A stretch of 64,000 nt of DNA from CAVVYW01 sp963752605 (GCA_963752605.1 CAVVYW010000005.1:682001-746000); one strand, 5' to 3'. Counted from the stretch's first letter, positions 8,062-18,700 are shown. The notes: generated from the sequence alone by a model not told the origin. Translations and numbers: made by a program.

Positions 8062-8295
8062 TTAGTCCAAGATGTCGACGACGACGCGCTTCTCGGCGGG
8101 AGTGGCCGCGGCCTTCATCACCATCCGCAGCGCGTTGGCGACCCGGCCGCCCTTGCCGATCACCCGGCCCAGGTCGTCCTCGGCGACCTCGAGCTCGAGC
8201 ACGATCTCGCCCTCGATCTCCTCGACCTCGGTCACCTCGACCGCATCGGGATCGTCGACCAGCGCACGTGCGAGGTAGGTGAGCAGGTCGCGCAT
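8062..8295 (-). CDS. khpA: KH-domain RNA-binding protein KhpA (YlqC)
   Basis: A 77-residue single KH domain with the GxxG-type RNA-binding loop IGKGG at residues 46-50. KhpA partners KhpB and affects cell division and sRNA biology in Gram-positive bacteria. Its place between rpsP and trmD is the conserved one. A twelve-base gap from rpsP implies one transcript. Confidence 0.92.
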   Translation of the reverse strand: MRDLLTYLARALVDDPDAVEVTEVEEIEGEIVLELEVAEDDLGRVIGKGGRVANALRMVMKAAATPAEKRVVVDILD

Positions 8296-8307
8296 GACGC
8301 CCGGCCC

Positions 8308-8559
8308 CTAGGTGCCGACGGACTCGATGCCCTTGGTGCGCAAGAGGGTCGCGACGGTCTCGGTCGGGCGAGCGCCCTTCTCCAGCCAGTGCTTGGCGCG
8401 CTCCTCGTCGATCTCGATCAGCGAGGGCTCGAGCTGCGGGTTGTACTGGCCGATCGTCTCGATCGTGCGGCCGTCGCGCGGCGAGCGCCGGTCGGCGACC
8501 ACCACCCTCCAGATCGGGTTCTTGGACGACCCGACTCGTCTCAGTCTGATGCGAACCAT
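8308..8559 (-). CDS. rpsP: 30S ribosomal protein S16
   Basis: An 83-residue S16 with the typical start MVRIRLRRVGSSKNPIWRVV and the RDGRTIETIGQYNP segment. It heads the rpsP-khpA-trmD group. The ATG at 8559 is preceded nine bases upstream by TAACCT, and no Shine-Dalgarno sequence is present. Confidence 0.96.
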   Translation of the reverse strand: MVRIRLRRVGSSKNPIWRVVVADRRSPRDGRTIETIGQYNPQLEPSLIEIDEERAKHWLEKGARPTETVATLLRTKGIESVGT

Positions 8560-8568
8560 CGGCGGGGC

Positions 8569-8574
8569 AGGTTA
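8569..8574 (-). promoter_or_regulatory. -10-like box TAACCT for rpsP
   Basis: TANNNT-type hexamer nine bases before the rpsP ATG, on the minus strand. The same spacing is seen for rpmB, rpmF, ffh, ftsY, def and cmk. Confidence 0.5.
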
Positions 8575-8609
8575 GCGGGCGCCGATGGTTAGCATCTCGT
8601 CCCGCAGCG

Positions 8610-9176
8610 ATGACCGAATACCCGCACACGATCGACAACGGCGGCGGCGAGCGGCTGACCTTCGTCGGGATCGCAGAGGACGATCGAGGCGCCTACCTCG
8701 AGATCCGCAACGCCGTCGCCCCCGGGGCGGGACCGCCGATGCATGTCCATCGCCTCCAGGAGGAGGGTTTGACCGTCGAGCGAGGCACGATGGGCTACGA
8801 GACCTTGGATGAGGAGGAGCGCCGGGCCGGGCCCGGCGAGACCGCGACCTTCGCGCCCGGGGTGGCCCACAGGTTTTGGAACGCCGGCGAGGACGAGCTC
8901 GTCTGTACCGGCTACGCCCGCCCACCCGACAACCTGGAGTACTACCTGACGGAGATGTACGCCTCGATGCGGCGCCACGGCGGGAAGCGCCCTGGGCTCT
9001 TCGACGCGGCATACCTGTCGCGCAGATACGGGAACGAGTTCGGGACCATGGTGCCCCCGCCGCCGGTCCAGCGCCTCCTTTTCCCCGTCATCCTGGCGGT
9101 GGGCCGATTGCTCGGCCGGCACAGGCGCTTCTCCGACGCACCGGAGCCCGTCAACCGGACCGCCCGAGACCCGTAG
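8610..9176 (+). CDS. Cupin-domain protein
   Basis: This 188-residue protein has a single cupin barrel: motif 1 PPMHVHRLQEEG with His45, His47 and Glu51/52, and motif 2 with His87 (PGVAHRFWN). These would bind one metal. A C-terminal extension carries a Pro-rich turn and a short hydrophobic helix (LLFPVILAVGRLL) that may touch a membrane. The substrate cannot be told. It is a plus-strand gene slotted between rpsP and ffh, and its stop is only nine bases from the convergent ffh stop. Confidence 0.82.
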   Translation: MTEYPHTIDNGGGERLTFVGIAEDDRGAYLEIRNAVAPGAGPPMHVHRLQEEGLTVERGTMGYETLDEEERRAGPGETATFAPGVAHRFWNAGEDELVCTGYARPPDNLEYYLTEMYASMRRHGGKRPGLFDAAYLSRRYGNEFGTMVPPPPVQRLLFPVILAVGRLLGRHRRFSDAPEPVNRTARDP

Positions 9177-9185
9177 TTCGCTCGG

Positions 9186-10517
9186 TCAGCGGGCGCCGCG
9201 CATCAGCTGCTCGGGCGACGGCATCTTGCCCTCCGACATCTGCTTCATCAGCTTGCGCATCTGGCCGAATTGCTTCACCAGCCGGTTGACGGCCTGCACG
9301 TTGGTGCCCGAGCCCGCGGCGATCCGCTTCCGCCGTGACCCGTTGATCTGGTCGGGGTGCGCCCGCTCGTACGGGGTCATCGAGAGGATCATCGCCTCGA
9401 GGCGGTCGAGCTCCCGCTCGTCCACGTCCCCCATCCCCTGCATCGCCTTACCCATGCCCGGGACCATCTTCATCAGATTGCCGAGCGGGCCCATGCGGCG
9501 AACCTGCTTCATCTGCTGGAGGAAGTCCTCGAGGGTGAACTGCTGCTTCTTGATCTTGCGCTCGAGGTCGGCGGCCTGGTCGGTGTCGAACTCGTCCTGG
9601 GTCTTCTCGATCAGCGACATCACGTCGCCCATGCCGAGGATGCGGCCCGCCATCCGGTCCGGGTGGAAGCGCTCAAGCTCGTCGAGCTTCTCGCCGGTCG
9701 ACGCGTAGATGATCGGCTTGCCGGTCACGGCCCTGACCGAGAGGGCGGCGCCGCCCCTGGCGTCGCCGTCCAGCTTGGTGATGACGACGCCGTCGAACTC
9801 GGCCACCTCGTTGAAGCGCTCGGCGACGTTGACGGCGTCCTGGCCGGTCATCGCGTCGAGCACCAGCAGCACGTCGAGAGGCTTGGTCGCCTTCTGCACC
9901 GCGGCGAGCTGATCCATCATCTCCTCGTCCACGTGGAGGCGCCCTGCGGTGTCCACGATCAGCACGTCGCGGCCCTCCTCCTTGGCCCGGTCGAGCGCCC
10001 ACTTCGCGACCTTGACCGGGTCGGTCTCACCCGCCTGGGAGTAGACCTCGAGGTTCGCCTGCGCGCCGAGCTTCTCCAGCTGCTCGATCGCCGCCGGCCG
10101 CTGGAGGTCGCAGGCGGCCAGGGCGACCTTCCGGTCGTCCTTGGCGAGCAGCTTCCCCAGCTTCGCCGTCGCGGTCGTCTTGCCCGAGCCCTGGAGCCCC
10201 GCCATGAGGATCACGGTGGTCCCGTTGGGGGCGAAGACCAGCTCGCGCCCGGAGCTGCCCATCAGCTCCGTCAGCTGGTCGTTGACCGCCTGGACGACGG
10301 TCTGGCCGGGATTGAGCGCCTCGGAGACCTCGGCCCCGGCGAGGCGCTCCTTCAGCGCCGCGGTGAAGTCCTTGACGACCTTGAAGTTGACGTCGGCCTC
10401 GAGCAGCGCGAGCCGCACCTCGCGCAGGGCCTTGTCGACGTCCTCGTCCGAGAGCTTGCCGCGCGAGCGAAGGTCGCCGAGCACGCCCTGGAGGCGCTCT
10501 GAGAGCTGATCGAACAT
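9186..10517 (-). CDS. ffh: Signal recognition particle protein Ffh (SRP54)
   Basis: Binds signal sequences and 4.5S RNA and targets ribosomes to FtsY. The N domain (1-85) leads into the SRP GTPase with P-loop GLQGSGKT (107-114), DTAGRLHVDEEMM near 190 and TKLDGDARGG near 247. The Met-rich M domain (about 320-435) contains MGPLGNLMKMVPGMGKAM. The 443-residue length is normal. The ATG at 10517 has TAAGCT nine bases upstream and shares a very short divergent promoter region with the BASS gene. Confidence 0.96.
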   Translation of the reverse strand: MFDQLSERLQGVLGDLRSRGKLSDEDVDKALREVRLALLEADVNFKVVKDFTAALKERLAGAEVSEALNPGQTVVQAVNDQLTELMGSSGRELVFAPNGTTVILMAGLQGSGKTTATAKLGKLLAKDDRKVALAACDLQRPAAIEQLEKLGAQANLEVYSQAGETDPVKVAKWALDRAKEEGRDVLIVDTAGRLHVDEEMMDQLAAVQKATKPLDVLLVLDAMTGQDAVNVAERFNEVAEFDGVVITKLDGDARGGAALSVRAVTGKPIIYASTGEKLDELERFHPDRMAGRILGMGDVMSLIEKTQDEFDTDQAADLERKIKKQQFTLEDFLQQMKQVRRMGPLGNLMKMVPGMGKAMQGMGDVDERELDRLEAMILSMTPYERAHPDQINGSRRKRIAAGSGTNVQAVNRLVKQFGQMRKLMKQMSEGKMPSPEQLMRGAR

Positions 10518-10526
10518 CCGCGCGCC

Positions 10527-10532
10527 AGCTTA
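10527..10532 (-). promoter_or_regulatory. -10-like box TAAGCT for ffh
   Basis: Lies nine bases before the ffh ATG on the minus strand. Only nine bases separate it from the oppositely directed GATAAT box of the next gene, so the two promoters probably compete. Confidence 0.5.
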
Positions 10533-10541
10533 GAGGCAAGC

Positions 10542-10547
10542 GATAAT
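10542..10547 (+). promoter_or_regulatory. -10 box GATAAT for the BASS transporter gene
   Basis: Five of six matches to TATAAT, nine bases before the TTG start at 10557. No Shine-Dalgarno sequence is present. Confidence 0.5.
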
Positions 10548-10556
10548 CGCGCCGCC

Positions 10557-11431
10557 TTGGAGGATTCCCTCTTCGCCACCGTGCTCTTGCCGATCGCCCT
10601 CGCGGTGATCATGCTGAGCCTCGGGATGTCCCTGACGCTGGACGACTTCCGGCGGGTGGTCGTCTACCCGAAGGGCATCGCGATCGGGCTCGCGAACCTG
10701 GTGGTCCTATCGCCCCTGCTCGCCTTCGGCATCGCCCACCTGTTCGCCCTCGAGCCCGCGATGGCGGTGGGGCTCGTCGTCCTCGGCGCGTCGCCCGGGG
10801 GCATCCTCGCGAACCTGATGACCCACCTGGCGCGGGGCGAGACCGCGCTGTCCATCTCGATGACCGGCATCTCGAGCCTCGCCGCGGTCGTCACCGTGCC
10901 GCTGGTCCTCACCGTCGGAATCGAGCACTTCGACGCCAGCGGCTTCGACGAGGACGTGGACATGCTCAGCGTCGTGCCGAGGGTCCTGGCCATCACCGTG
11001 ATCCCGCTCTCATCGGGATGTGGCTGCGGGCGAACCGCGAGCAGCGGGTCGAGGACATCGGGCCGGCGTTTCGGCGGGTGGCGGCCGTGGTCTTCGCGGG
11101 CACCGTGATCGGGGTGATCGTCGCCGAGCATGACCGCGTCCTCGAGAACCTCGACTCGGTGGCCGCCGCCGCCATCGCCCTGAACGTCGCGGCGATGACG
11201 ATCTCGTTCTGGGTCGCCCGGCTCGCGAGGCTGGACGACCGCCAGTCCACCGCGATCGCGATGGAGCTGGGCATCCACAACACGGCCCTGGCGATCGCCG
11301 TCGCCGCGACCGTGGACACCGAGCTGACGATCCCCGCGGCGGTCTACGCCTCGTTCATGTTCGTCTCGGCCGGCCTGTTCGCGCGGCTGATGTACCGGCG
11401 TAACTGTGCCCGGGCGGCAACCGCCGCCTAG
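10557..11431 (+). CDS. Bile acid:sodium symporter-family (BASS) transporter, broken by a frameshift
   Basis: A polytopic inner-membrane protein of about 290 residues if read through. The first frame runs from TTG at 10557 through several hydrophobic helices and the family-type LVVLGASPGGILANLM segment to AITVIPL. The second frame resumes with GMWLRANREQ and carries the second half, including MELGIHNTALAIAV. The join is at 11006-11011 (CTCTC, where CTCCTC would keep frame), so one C seems missing. The cargo cannot be told: family members carry bile acids, pyruvate, pantoate or other organic anions. Confidence 0.75.
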
Positions 11432-11514
11432 GCCGTCGAGCGATCCGGCGGGCTCCTCACTCCTCGGGCAGCCGCGGGCAGGCTTAATACGCAAGCGCCG
11501 CGATTGGGTCTAGT

Positions 11515-13965
11515 GTGGATCGAAGCCATGGTCATGATGACTTGATCGGAACCGGAGACTGTCGCAGGGGACGCCTCGCCTTGACCATGGGTGTCGCCGC
11601 AGCGTTCTGGCTGATGGCGGCGGCACCGGCGATGGCGGACTTCCAGGTCAACGACGCCGGGGACGTCGATGACTTCAGCCTCGCCGACACGGACTGCGAC
11701 ACGACCAATGGCGGTGACATCTGCACCCTACGCGCGGCGATCACCCAGGCCAACAGCACGGTTGCGCACGACACGATCACCTTCCATCCCACGTTCGACG
11801 GATCGCTGGTCAGCACGATTGCCATCAACAGCATGCTCCCCGCCGTCGCCAACCCGCTGACCATCAACGGCGGTGACTGCGATCCCTCCCTGGTCGCTGC
11901 AAGACCGTGTGTAGGTGTCAGCGCCCTCGCCGGGGTCACCTTCTCGTTTTCATCGGGCATCGTCAATCTCGGCCTCAGCGGGATCGCCTTCAGCTCGGCA
12001 GCCGCGAACAGCAACACGGCGGTCACGATCGCGGCCGGCTCGGCGACCATCCGCAACAACTGGTTCGGGCTCCGGGTCGACGGTTCGGGCAGTCCGGGGA
12101 CGTGCGCCATCGGCCTCGATCTGGAGGCCAACGGATCCACCGTCGGGGGCACCGATGCTCAGCACCGAAACGTCTTCTCAGACTGCGCCACCGGGGTGCT
12201 GATGCGCGGCAACAACAATGTCGTTCAGGGCAACTATTTCGGGACCACCCCGGGAGGAGCCATGGACGTCAATCTGACAAGCATGCGGGCAGTCGACGTC
12301 CATGGATTCACGGGGTCCCCAGCGACGGGCAACCAGATCGGCGGAGCGGACTCTGGCACTCCGACGGTCTGCGACGGGCCATGCAATCTAATTGCGGGCG
12401 CTTCGACCGCGGGGGTGCGGGTCGGCGTATTCGGCGATCCGAACCAGGCGGCAAACAGCACGGCCATCAAGGGCAACTTCGTCGGGATCGGACTAGACGG
12501 CACCTCTGACGTCGGCAACGGCCTTGGGCTGTTGATCGACCAAGGCAACGGCACCACGGTCGGAGGCACGACGGCGGATCGCAACTACATCGGCGGCAAC
12601 GACTTCCAGGGCATCTTTGCCAGGAGTGGAGCCACCACAACGGACATCAACAACAACTACCTCGGCGTCACGGTTGCCGGCACCGGTGAGGTGCCCGATG
12701 GCGGCGCAGTCGAGATCGGCTCGCCATCGGCCGACTTCATCGGCAACCGCCTCGCCGAGCGCGGCCTGCTGATCACCGCCAACAATTTGGTCGTCCAGGG
12801 CAACTCGATCGGGATCGGCGTCGGCGGCGCGGATCTGGGGTTCAACGGCACGGGGATCAAGATCAGCGGTCCCTCCGGCGTTAACGCCCAGATCGGCGGC
12901 ACGGCGGCCGGCGAGGGCAACGAGATCGGCAACGTCAACTTCGGGATCAACACCGACGGCACCTTCAGCGACGGCAACGTCATTCAGGGCAACTCGATCG
13001 GCACCAGCTTCAGCGGCGGCTCGGAGCCAGTCCTCAACGAGGGGATCTTGATCAAGGGCGACAACAACGTCGTCGGCGGCGGGGTCGCCGACCCGTTGAG
13101 CGCCGAGAACACGATCTTCAGCACCACCGACGATGCGATTGGGATCGTCGACGTCGGCTCAACCGGCAACCAGGTCGGGCGAAACCACGGCAGCGCCGGC
13201 CCGGACGTCGGTCAGGACCTCTTCCTCGATCTCGGCGACGACGGACCTGGGAACGCGAGCGGCGTGAACAGCGGAATCCTTGCGCCCCTGCTCTCTGGCG
13301 ACCCGATGCCCACCCTCATCAACGGTTTCAGCCCACACCCGGCCGGGACGCTCTTCGTCGCCTACAAGACGACCGACGCGAGCGGCAGGGACATTCGATC
13401 ATTCGTCGGCTCCGAGACCGAGCTCACGGGCAATCAGGGGTGGGTGGTCAGCGGCATCACTCCCGCCATGCCTGCCGGCCAATGCGTCGTCGTTTCCCAG
13501 TTCCACGCGGCCGGCACCTCCGAATACTCGGCCTCCGGGACGGTAGGCGGCGGCGCCTGCGACGTGGTCGGTCCGACTGTGACGATCACGCCGCCCGCGA
13601 GCCCGATCACCTCCACCTCACCGAGCTTCGCCTTCACCGCGGATGAGGTCGGCTCGACCTTCGAGTGCCGCTTCGACGGAGCTGCCTTCCTGCCGTGCAC
13701 GAGCCCAAAGCAGCCGGCAGCCCCGCTCTCGCTCGGTGCTCACACATTCGACGTTCGCGCGACCGACCCGGTGGGCAACCTCGGGCCGATCGCCAGCGCA
13801 CCGTTCGCGATCGTCGCGGCGGCGACCTCTCCGACGCCGTCGGTAACGCCAACGCCCGGGTCCGGACCCACCGGCCAGCGGGCCGCCGCGCTGAAGAAGT
13901 GCAAGAAGAAAAAGAAGAAGGCGCGCAAGAACTGCATCAAGCGCGCCAAGAAGCTGCCGGTCTGA
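11515..13965 (+). CDS. Secreted right-handed beta-helix protein with CSLREP-type N terminus and Lys/Cys tail
   Basis: Up to 816 residues. A hydrophobic signal segment ends in APAMA. It is followed by a CSLREP-like motif (CDTTNGGDICTLRAAITQAN). A long Asn/Gly-rich region of repeated G-N-x-I/V-x-G-N rungs with IGG turns then predicts a parallel beta-helix. Near the C terminus a small module has two Cys (STFECRFDG...LPCTSP...GAHTFDVRATDPVGN). Next come a Thr/Pro linker and the basic tail KKCKKKKKKARKNCIKRAKK. The GTG at 11515 may be too early; ATG 11587 also leaves the signal segment. The role is unknown; adhesion or polysaccharide binding are possible. Confidence 0.78.
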   Translation: MDRSHGHDDLIGTGDCRRGRLALTMGVAAAFWLMAAAPAMADFQVNDAGDVDDFSLADTDCDTTNGGDICTLRAAITQANSTVAHDTITFHPTFDGSLVSTIAINSMLPAVANPLTINGGDCDPSLVAARPCVGVSALAGVTFSFSSGIVNLGLSGIAFSSAAANSNTAVTIAAGSATIRNNWFGLRVDGSGSPGTCAIGLDLEANGSTVGGTDAQHRNVFSDCATGVLMRGNNNVVQGNYFGTTPGGAMDVNLTSMRAVDVHGFTGSPATGNQIGGADSGTPTVCDGPCNLIAGASTAGVRVGVFGDPNQAANSTAIKGNFVGIGLDGTSDVGNGLGLLIDQGNGTTVGGTTADRNYIGGNDFQGIFARSGATTTDINNNYLGVTVAGTGEVPDGGAVEIGSPSADFIGNRLAERGLLITANNLVVQGNSIGIGVGGADLGFNGTGIKISGPSGVNAQIGGTAAGEGNEIGNVNFGINTDGTFSDGNVIQGNSIGTSFSGGSEPVLNEGILIKGDNNVVGGGVADPLSAENTIFSTTDDAIGIVDVGSTGNQVGRNHGSAGPDVGQDLFLDLGDDGPGNASGVNSGILAPLLSGDPMPTLINGFSPHPAGTLFVAYKTTDASGRDIRSFVGSETELTGNQGWVVSGITPAMPAGQCVVVSQFHAAGTSEYSASGTVGGGACDVVGPTVTITPPASPITSTSPSFAFTADEVGSTFECRFDGAAFLPCTSPKQPAAPLSLGAHTFDVRATDPVGNLGPIASAPFAIVAAATSPTPSVTPTPGSGPTGQRAAALKKCKKKKKKARKNCIKRAKKLPV

Positions 13966-13971
13966 CGCCGG

Positions 13972-14976
13972 CTACTCGGCGAGCAACGCGCGGGCGAACT
14001 GCTCGGCGTCGAAGGGGCGGAGGTCCTCGAGCGATTCGCCGATCCCGATCAGCTTCACCGGGATGCCGAGCTCGGAGGCGATCGCCAGGGCGACCCCGCC
14101 CTTGGCGCTGCCGTCGAGCTTGGTGAGGACCGCGCCGGTCACGTCCGCCGCCTTCGCGAACTCCTCCGCTTGGCGAACCCCGTTCTGCCCGGTGGTGGCG
14201 TCGATCACCACCAGGGTCTCGTGGGGCGCGTCCGGGATCTGCTTGGAGATCACCCGGCGGACCTTCGCCAGCTCCTCCATCAGGTTGCCCTTCGTGTGGA
14301 GGCGGCCGGCGGTGTCGCAGATCACCACGTCCGCGCCGCGGGCTCTCGCGGCCTCGACCGCGTCGAAGGCGACCGCGCCGGGGTCGCCGCCCTCCGTCCC
14401 CTTGACGATCTGCGAGCCGGCCCGGTCGGACCACTCGGAGAGCTGCTCGACCGCCGCGGCGCGGTAGGTGTCCGCCGCCCCCACGATGACCTCGAGGCCG
14501 AGCTCCTGCTGCAGGTGCCAGGCGATCTTCCCGATCGTGGTGGTCTTGCCGGTGCCGTTGACCCCGACCACCATGATCACGGCGGGGCGCTCGCTGACGT
14601 CGATGCGCGCGCCGCCCTCGCTGTCCGGGGAGGCCGTCTCGGCGAGCAGCTCGATCAAGCGCTCCCGGAGCGCCTCTCCGCCGGTGAGCTCACCGGCCGT
14701 GGCCTCGTCCTCGAGCCTCTGCACCACCTGGGCCGTGGTCTTCGCGCCGACGTCGGCGAAGATCAGCGCCTCCTCCAGCCGTTCCCAGGTCTCCTCGTCA
14801 ATCTGGTCGGTGAGGCTGGCCGAGAGCTCAGCCGTCAGCGCCTTGCGGCTGCGGGAGAGCCCTTCTCGTAGTCGCCGGAGGGCGCCGCCACGACGCTCCC
14901 CCCCGGTCGAGTCCTCAACGGTGCCGGTGGATCGATCGCCGAGGTCGAATGCCTGCTGCCAGCTTCTCACCGCCAT
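13972..14976 (-). CDS. ftsY: Signal recognition particle receptor FtsY
   Basis: The 334-residue SRP receptor lacks a long acidic A domain. N domain about 40-110, then SRP GTPase with P-loop GVNGTGKT (138-145), DTAGRLHTKGNLMEEL and TKLDGSAKGG. The ATG at 14976 has TACCCT nine bases upstream and no Shine-Dalgarno sequence. It keeps the conserved smc-ftsY-ffh order, but a plus-strand gene lies between smc and ftsY, so it needs its own promoter. Confidence 0.96.
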   Translation of the reverse strand: MAVRSWQQAFDLGDRSTGTVEDSTGGERRGGALRRLREGLSRSRKALTAELSASLTDQIDEETWERLEEALIFADVGAKTTAQVVQRLEDEATAGELTGGEALRERLIELLAETASPDSEGGARIDVSERPAVIMVVGVNGTGKTTTIGKIAWHLQQELGLEVIVGAADTYRAAAVEQLSEWSDRAGSQIVKGTEGGDPGAVAFDAVEAARARGADVVICDTAGRLHTKGNLMEELAKVRRVISKQIPDAPHETLVVIDATTGQNGVRQAEEFAKAADVTGAVLTKLDGSAKGGVALAIASELGIPVKLIGIGESLEDLRPFDAEQFARALLAE

Positions 14977-14985
14977 CGCCGCCGC

Positions 14986-14991
14986 AGGGTA
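14986..14991 (-). promoter_or_regulatory. -10-like box TACCCT for ftsY
   Basis: TANNNT hexamer exactly nine bases before the ftsY ATG on the minus strand, in a divergent intergenic region. Confidence 0.5.
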
Positions 14992-15085
14992 ACGACGAGG
15001 GTCGCAGCGGCCCGGCGGGCCTTCCGGCCGGTTCGATTGCGATCTGTCACCGTGGCTAGGGAAAATTCAGACGGAGGAGAACACG

Positions 15086-15748
15086 ATGACCGGCAAGAAG
15101 GCACGGGAGTTCGTGCGGTCCCACGTGCTCGGGCTGATTGCGATATTCATCGCCGTCACGGGCACCGCGGTCGCCAGCCAGTCGAAAAGCGATGGCGACA
15201 CGCCGAAGGCCTCCGCCAGCGTCGTTACCGACGCCAAGTTCAAGAAGCTGAAGCAGAGGATCGTTGCTCTTGAGCGGAGGCAGAGTCCGGCGCCGCCGGT
15301 GATCCCGGCGACGCTCCCGGCGACGCTTCCGCCGAGCGGTCCGGCGGGCGGCGATCTGACCGGCAGCTATCCGAGCCCGTTGATCGGGCCCGACGCCGTC
15401 GGCCCCGCAGAGATCGACGACGCCGCCGTGAGGACCGAAGAGATTGCAACTGGGGCGGTCACCGGAGGCAAGCACTTTCTCAGTAGTGCGCCGACGCTGA
15501 ACTTTGCCCCCGTCGCTGGCGAAGCCTGCACCAGCATGCCCGTCCCCGCGGGGGTCATCGTTGGGACCGATCACGTCATCGTGACGCCCCCGGTCGGTTT
15601 CCCCGCGACGTTCACGCTGATCGGGGTAGCGGATCCGCCGAACAACCAGGTCCTCATGCAAGTCTGCAATCACTTCCCCCTCGGTGGCTCGGTGGACCCC
15701 GACGGAGTTGGGGGTGGCACCTACAAGGTCCTGGTGATCGAGGTCTAG
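15086..15748 (+). CDS. Exported protein with VLGLIAIF signal segment and tail-fibre-like linker
   Basis: This 220-residue protein has an N-terminal helix at about 13-32 (HVLGLIAIFIAVTGTAVASQ) acting as signal or anchor. A Lys-rich helix (KFKKLKQRIVALERR) and a Pro linker follow. Then comes PAGGDLTGSYPSPLIG, a motif seen in tail-fibre-like proteins, and a beta-rich C-terminal domain with two Cys. The start has a good GGAGGAG site eight bases upstream, unlike most neighbours. The same N-terminal motif and linker occur in the gene at 23986. Its stop shares CTAG with the smc stop. Function unknown. Confidence 0.75.
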   Translation: MTGKKAREFVRSHVLGLIAIFIAVTGTAVASQSKSDGDTPKASASVVTDAKFKKLKQRIVALERRQSPAPPVIPATLPATLPPSGPAGGDLTGSYPSPLIGPDAVGPAEIDDAAVRTEEIATGAVTGGKHFLSSAPTLNFAPVAGEACTSMPVPAGVIVGTDHVIVTPPVGFPATFTLIGVADPPNNQVLMQVCNHFPLGGSVDPDGVGGGTYKVLVIEV

Positions 15749-18700
15749 GCAGCTGCCTCGGTTGCCTCGTCCGCGGCCTCCGCCGGCGGCTCGCCAGCCT
15801 CCCGCTCGCGCGGCAGCTTGCGGGAGACCACCTTGGTGACGCCGTCGCCGCCCATGCTGATCCCGTAGAGGACGTCGGCGGCGTCCATCGTGCGCTTCTG
15901 GTGGGTGACGACGATGAACTGGGAGCGCTCGGCGAAGCGCCGCACCAGCCGCAGGAAGCGGTCCAGGTTGATGTCGTCGAGGGCCGCCTCCACCTCGTCG
16001 AGGATGTAGAAGGGGCACGGTCGCGCCATCAGGACGGCGAAGACGAAGGCCAGGGCGACCAACGACTTCTCGCCGCCGGAGAGGAGCGTCAGCCGGCGCA
16101 TCGACTTCCCGGCGGGCGTCACCTCGATCTCGACGCCGCCCTCGTCCTCAGGGGGCGCCTCTTCGTCGTCGTCGTCGTCGTGCGCCTCGTCGGCCTGGTC
16201 GCCGTTCTGGTCCGGCACCGGCCGCGGACCCAAATCGATCCGCCGCAGGCGCCCACGGCCCCCGGGGAAGAGCTCGGCGGTCATCTCCTCGAAGTTCCGG
16301 GAAGTCGCCTCGAAGGTCTCCTCGAAGGCCGCCGTGATCTCCTTGTCGATGCGGCGGATCAGCGCCTGCAGCTCCGCGATCGCGGCCTCGAGGTCCTTGC
16401 GCTGGTCCGAGAGCTCGGTGACGTGCTCCTTCGCCTCCTTGTACTCCGACTCGGCGAGTGGGTTGGTGGGGCCGATCTGCTCACGCCTGCGCTCGAGGCG
16501 CCGGAGCTTGACGTCGATCTCCTCGCGCGCCTCCTCGGTCAGCGCGGACTCGGCCGCCTTCAGCTCCTCGTTCAGGATGCCGGCGAGCCTGCTCAGCTCG
16601 CCCTGGCTCTCCTCGCGCTGTGAGCGAAGCTGAGAGGCCTCGACCTCGGCCGTCGTGAGCTTCTCGCTCGCCTCCCGGAACTCGCCCTGCAGCCCGAACT
16701 CCTGCTGCGAGCACTCGCGCAACTCGGCGGCGATATCGCCGCCCGGCTCCTCCTCCACCGGCTCCGAGAGCTTCGTCAAGTGGCGCTCGAGGCCGTCCTC
16801 CAGGTCGAGCAGGGCCTCGCGGGTCCGCCCGATCGCCGGCAGCACCTCGCGCTCCAGCTCGATCCTCTTCTGCAAGCGCTCGCGGTCGGCCTCGCGCGCG
16901 GTGCGCGCCTTCTCCGCCGCCGCCGCGTGCCGGCGCTCGGCGGCCAACTCGGCCTCGAGCTTTGCCCGCTGGATGGCGGAGCTCTCCTCGCCGCCCTGCT
17001 CGGAGCGCCGCTCGGCGAGCCAGCCGGCCCGGCTGGCCTCCTCGGTGGCCTCGTCGAGCGCACGGCGCGCCTCACGAACCGCGACCTGGGCCTGGTCGTG
17101 CTCGCGACGGGCGGCCTCCAGCGCCTCCTCCGCTCTCTCAAGCTCGAGCTTGGACCGCTCCTCGGTTTGCTCGCGCTGGCGAAGGCGCGAGGCGAGCTCC
17201 TCGCGCGCCGAGCGCGCCACCAGCGCCGGATCCGTTCCCTCGCGAGGCAGCCGGCGCAGCTCGCGGGCCGCGCCGTCGTAGGCGTCGCCGCCCACCGTCA
17301 CCGCCAGGCCGCCGAAGTCCGAGGGAAGCTCATGAAGGTCGTCCACCAGCCAGGCGTTGGCGAGCAGGCGGCGCGCGATCTCGGCCGCAGCGCCCTCGGC
17401 CTCGATCAGATCAAGCAGTCGGCGGGCGCCCTCGGTGGGCGGCTCGCCCGGCGCTGGATCGCCGGGGTCGCCCGGCAGCAGCGCGCGGGTCGCCGCATCG
17501 GCGGACTCCAGCCGCCGGACGGCCTCTCCGAGGTCGGTCGCCACCGATGCCCGGAGCCGCTCGCCGAGCGCCGCCGACAGTGCCCGCTCGAGCCCCGACC
17601 CGGTCTCCAGCATCCCGGCGAGCACCTCATGCTCGCCCTCCACCGCGGCGGCGGCGAGCTTGGCGTCGGCGGCGGCGAGCTCCCCGGCCAGGGCGGCCGT
17701 GCGCTCGGCCGCCTTCACCGCCTCCTTCCGGGCGGCCTCGCGGGCCTCGGTCGCACGCCGCAGCGCGGCGCCGGCCTCCTGCTCGGCCTCATGACGCGGG
17801 CGAAGGACCTCCTCGGCCTCCGCCCGCCGCCGCTCGGCGGCCGCCGCCTCCTCGCTCGCGGGGCGGTTCTCGTCGAGCTTCGCGATCTCCGCCTCCAGCT
17901 CGGCGATCCGGTCGGCCGTATCGGCGTCGCCCTCGAGGTCGCCCCCGAGCTCCTCGAGCCGCAGCTGCCGCTCGCCCAGCCCCGAGCGCAGCTCGCGCTG
18001 CGCAAGGGTGGTCGCCTCGATCCGGGCGCGGACCCGCTCCAGCGCCGCGCTGGCCTCGGCCAGGCGATCCGCGCGGTCGCGGCGGCCCTGCTCGCCCGCT
18101 GCGATCCGCTCCTCGATCGCGGTGCGGCGCTCGCGGATCTGGTTGAGCTGCTTCTCGACGGCGTCGCGGCGCTCCCGGGCCGCACGCAGGGTCTCCTCGG
18201 CCGTCGCCAGCAGGCTCTCGCGCTCCCGCAGCTCGTCGCCCACCAGAACGGCGCGGAGCTCGCTCTCCTCCTGGACCAGCTTCGCGGTGCGCTCAGCCGC
18301 CTCGGCCTGCCGCTTCAGCGGCCGCAGGCGGGAGCGCGCCTCTCGCTCGACGTCGTGGGCGCGGTCGAGGTTCTCCCGGGTGCGGTCAAGCTTGAGCTGC
18401 GCTTTGTGCCGGCGCTTGCGGTGCTTGCCCAGGCCGGCTGCCTCCTCGATCAGCATCCGGCGGTCCTTGGGCTTCGAGTTCACGATCTGCTCCACCCGGC
18501 CCTGGCTGATCACCGAGTGCATCTCCCGCCCCATGTTCGTGTCGGCGAGCGCCTCGAGGATGTCCGACAGGCGGCAGCGCGCGCCGTTCAGCCGGTACTC
18601 GCCGTCGCCGTTCCGCTCTATCCGCCGGGAGATAGAGATCTCCGAGAACTCGCTGGCCGCGCGCCCCTCGGTGTTGTCGATCACGACCTCGACCTCCGCG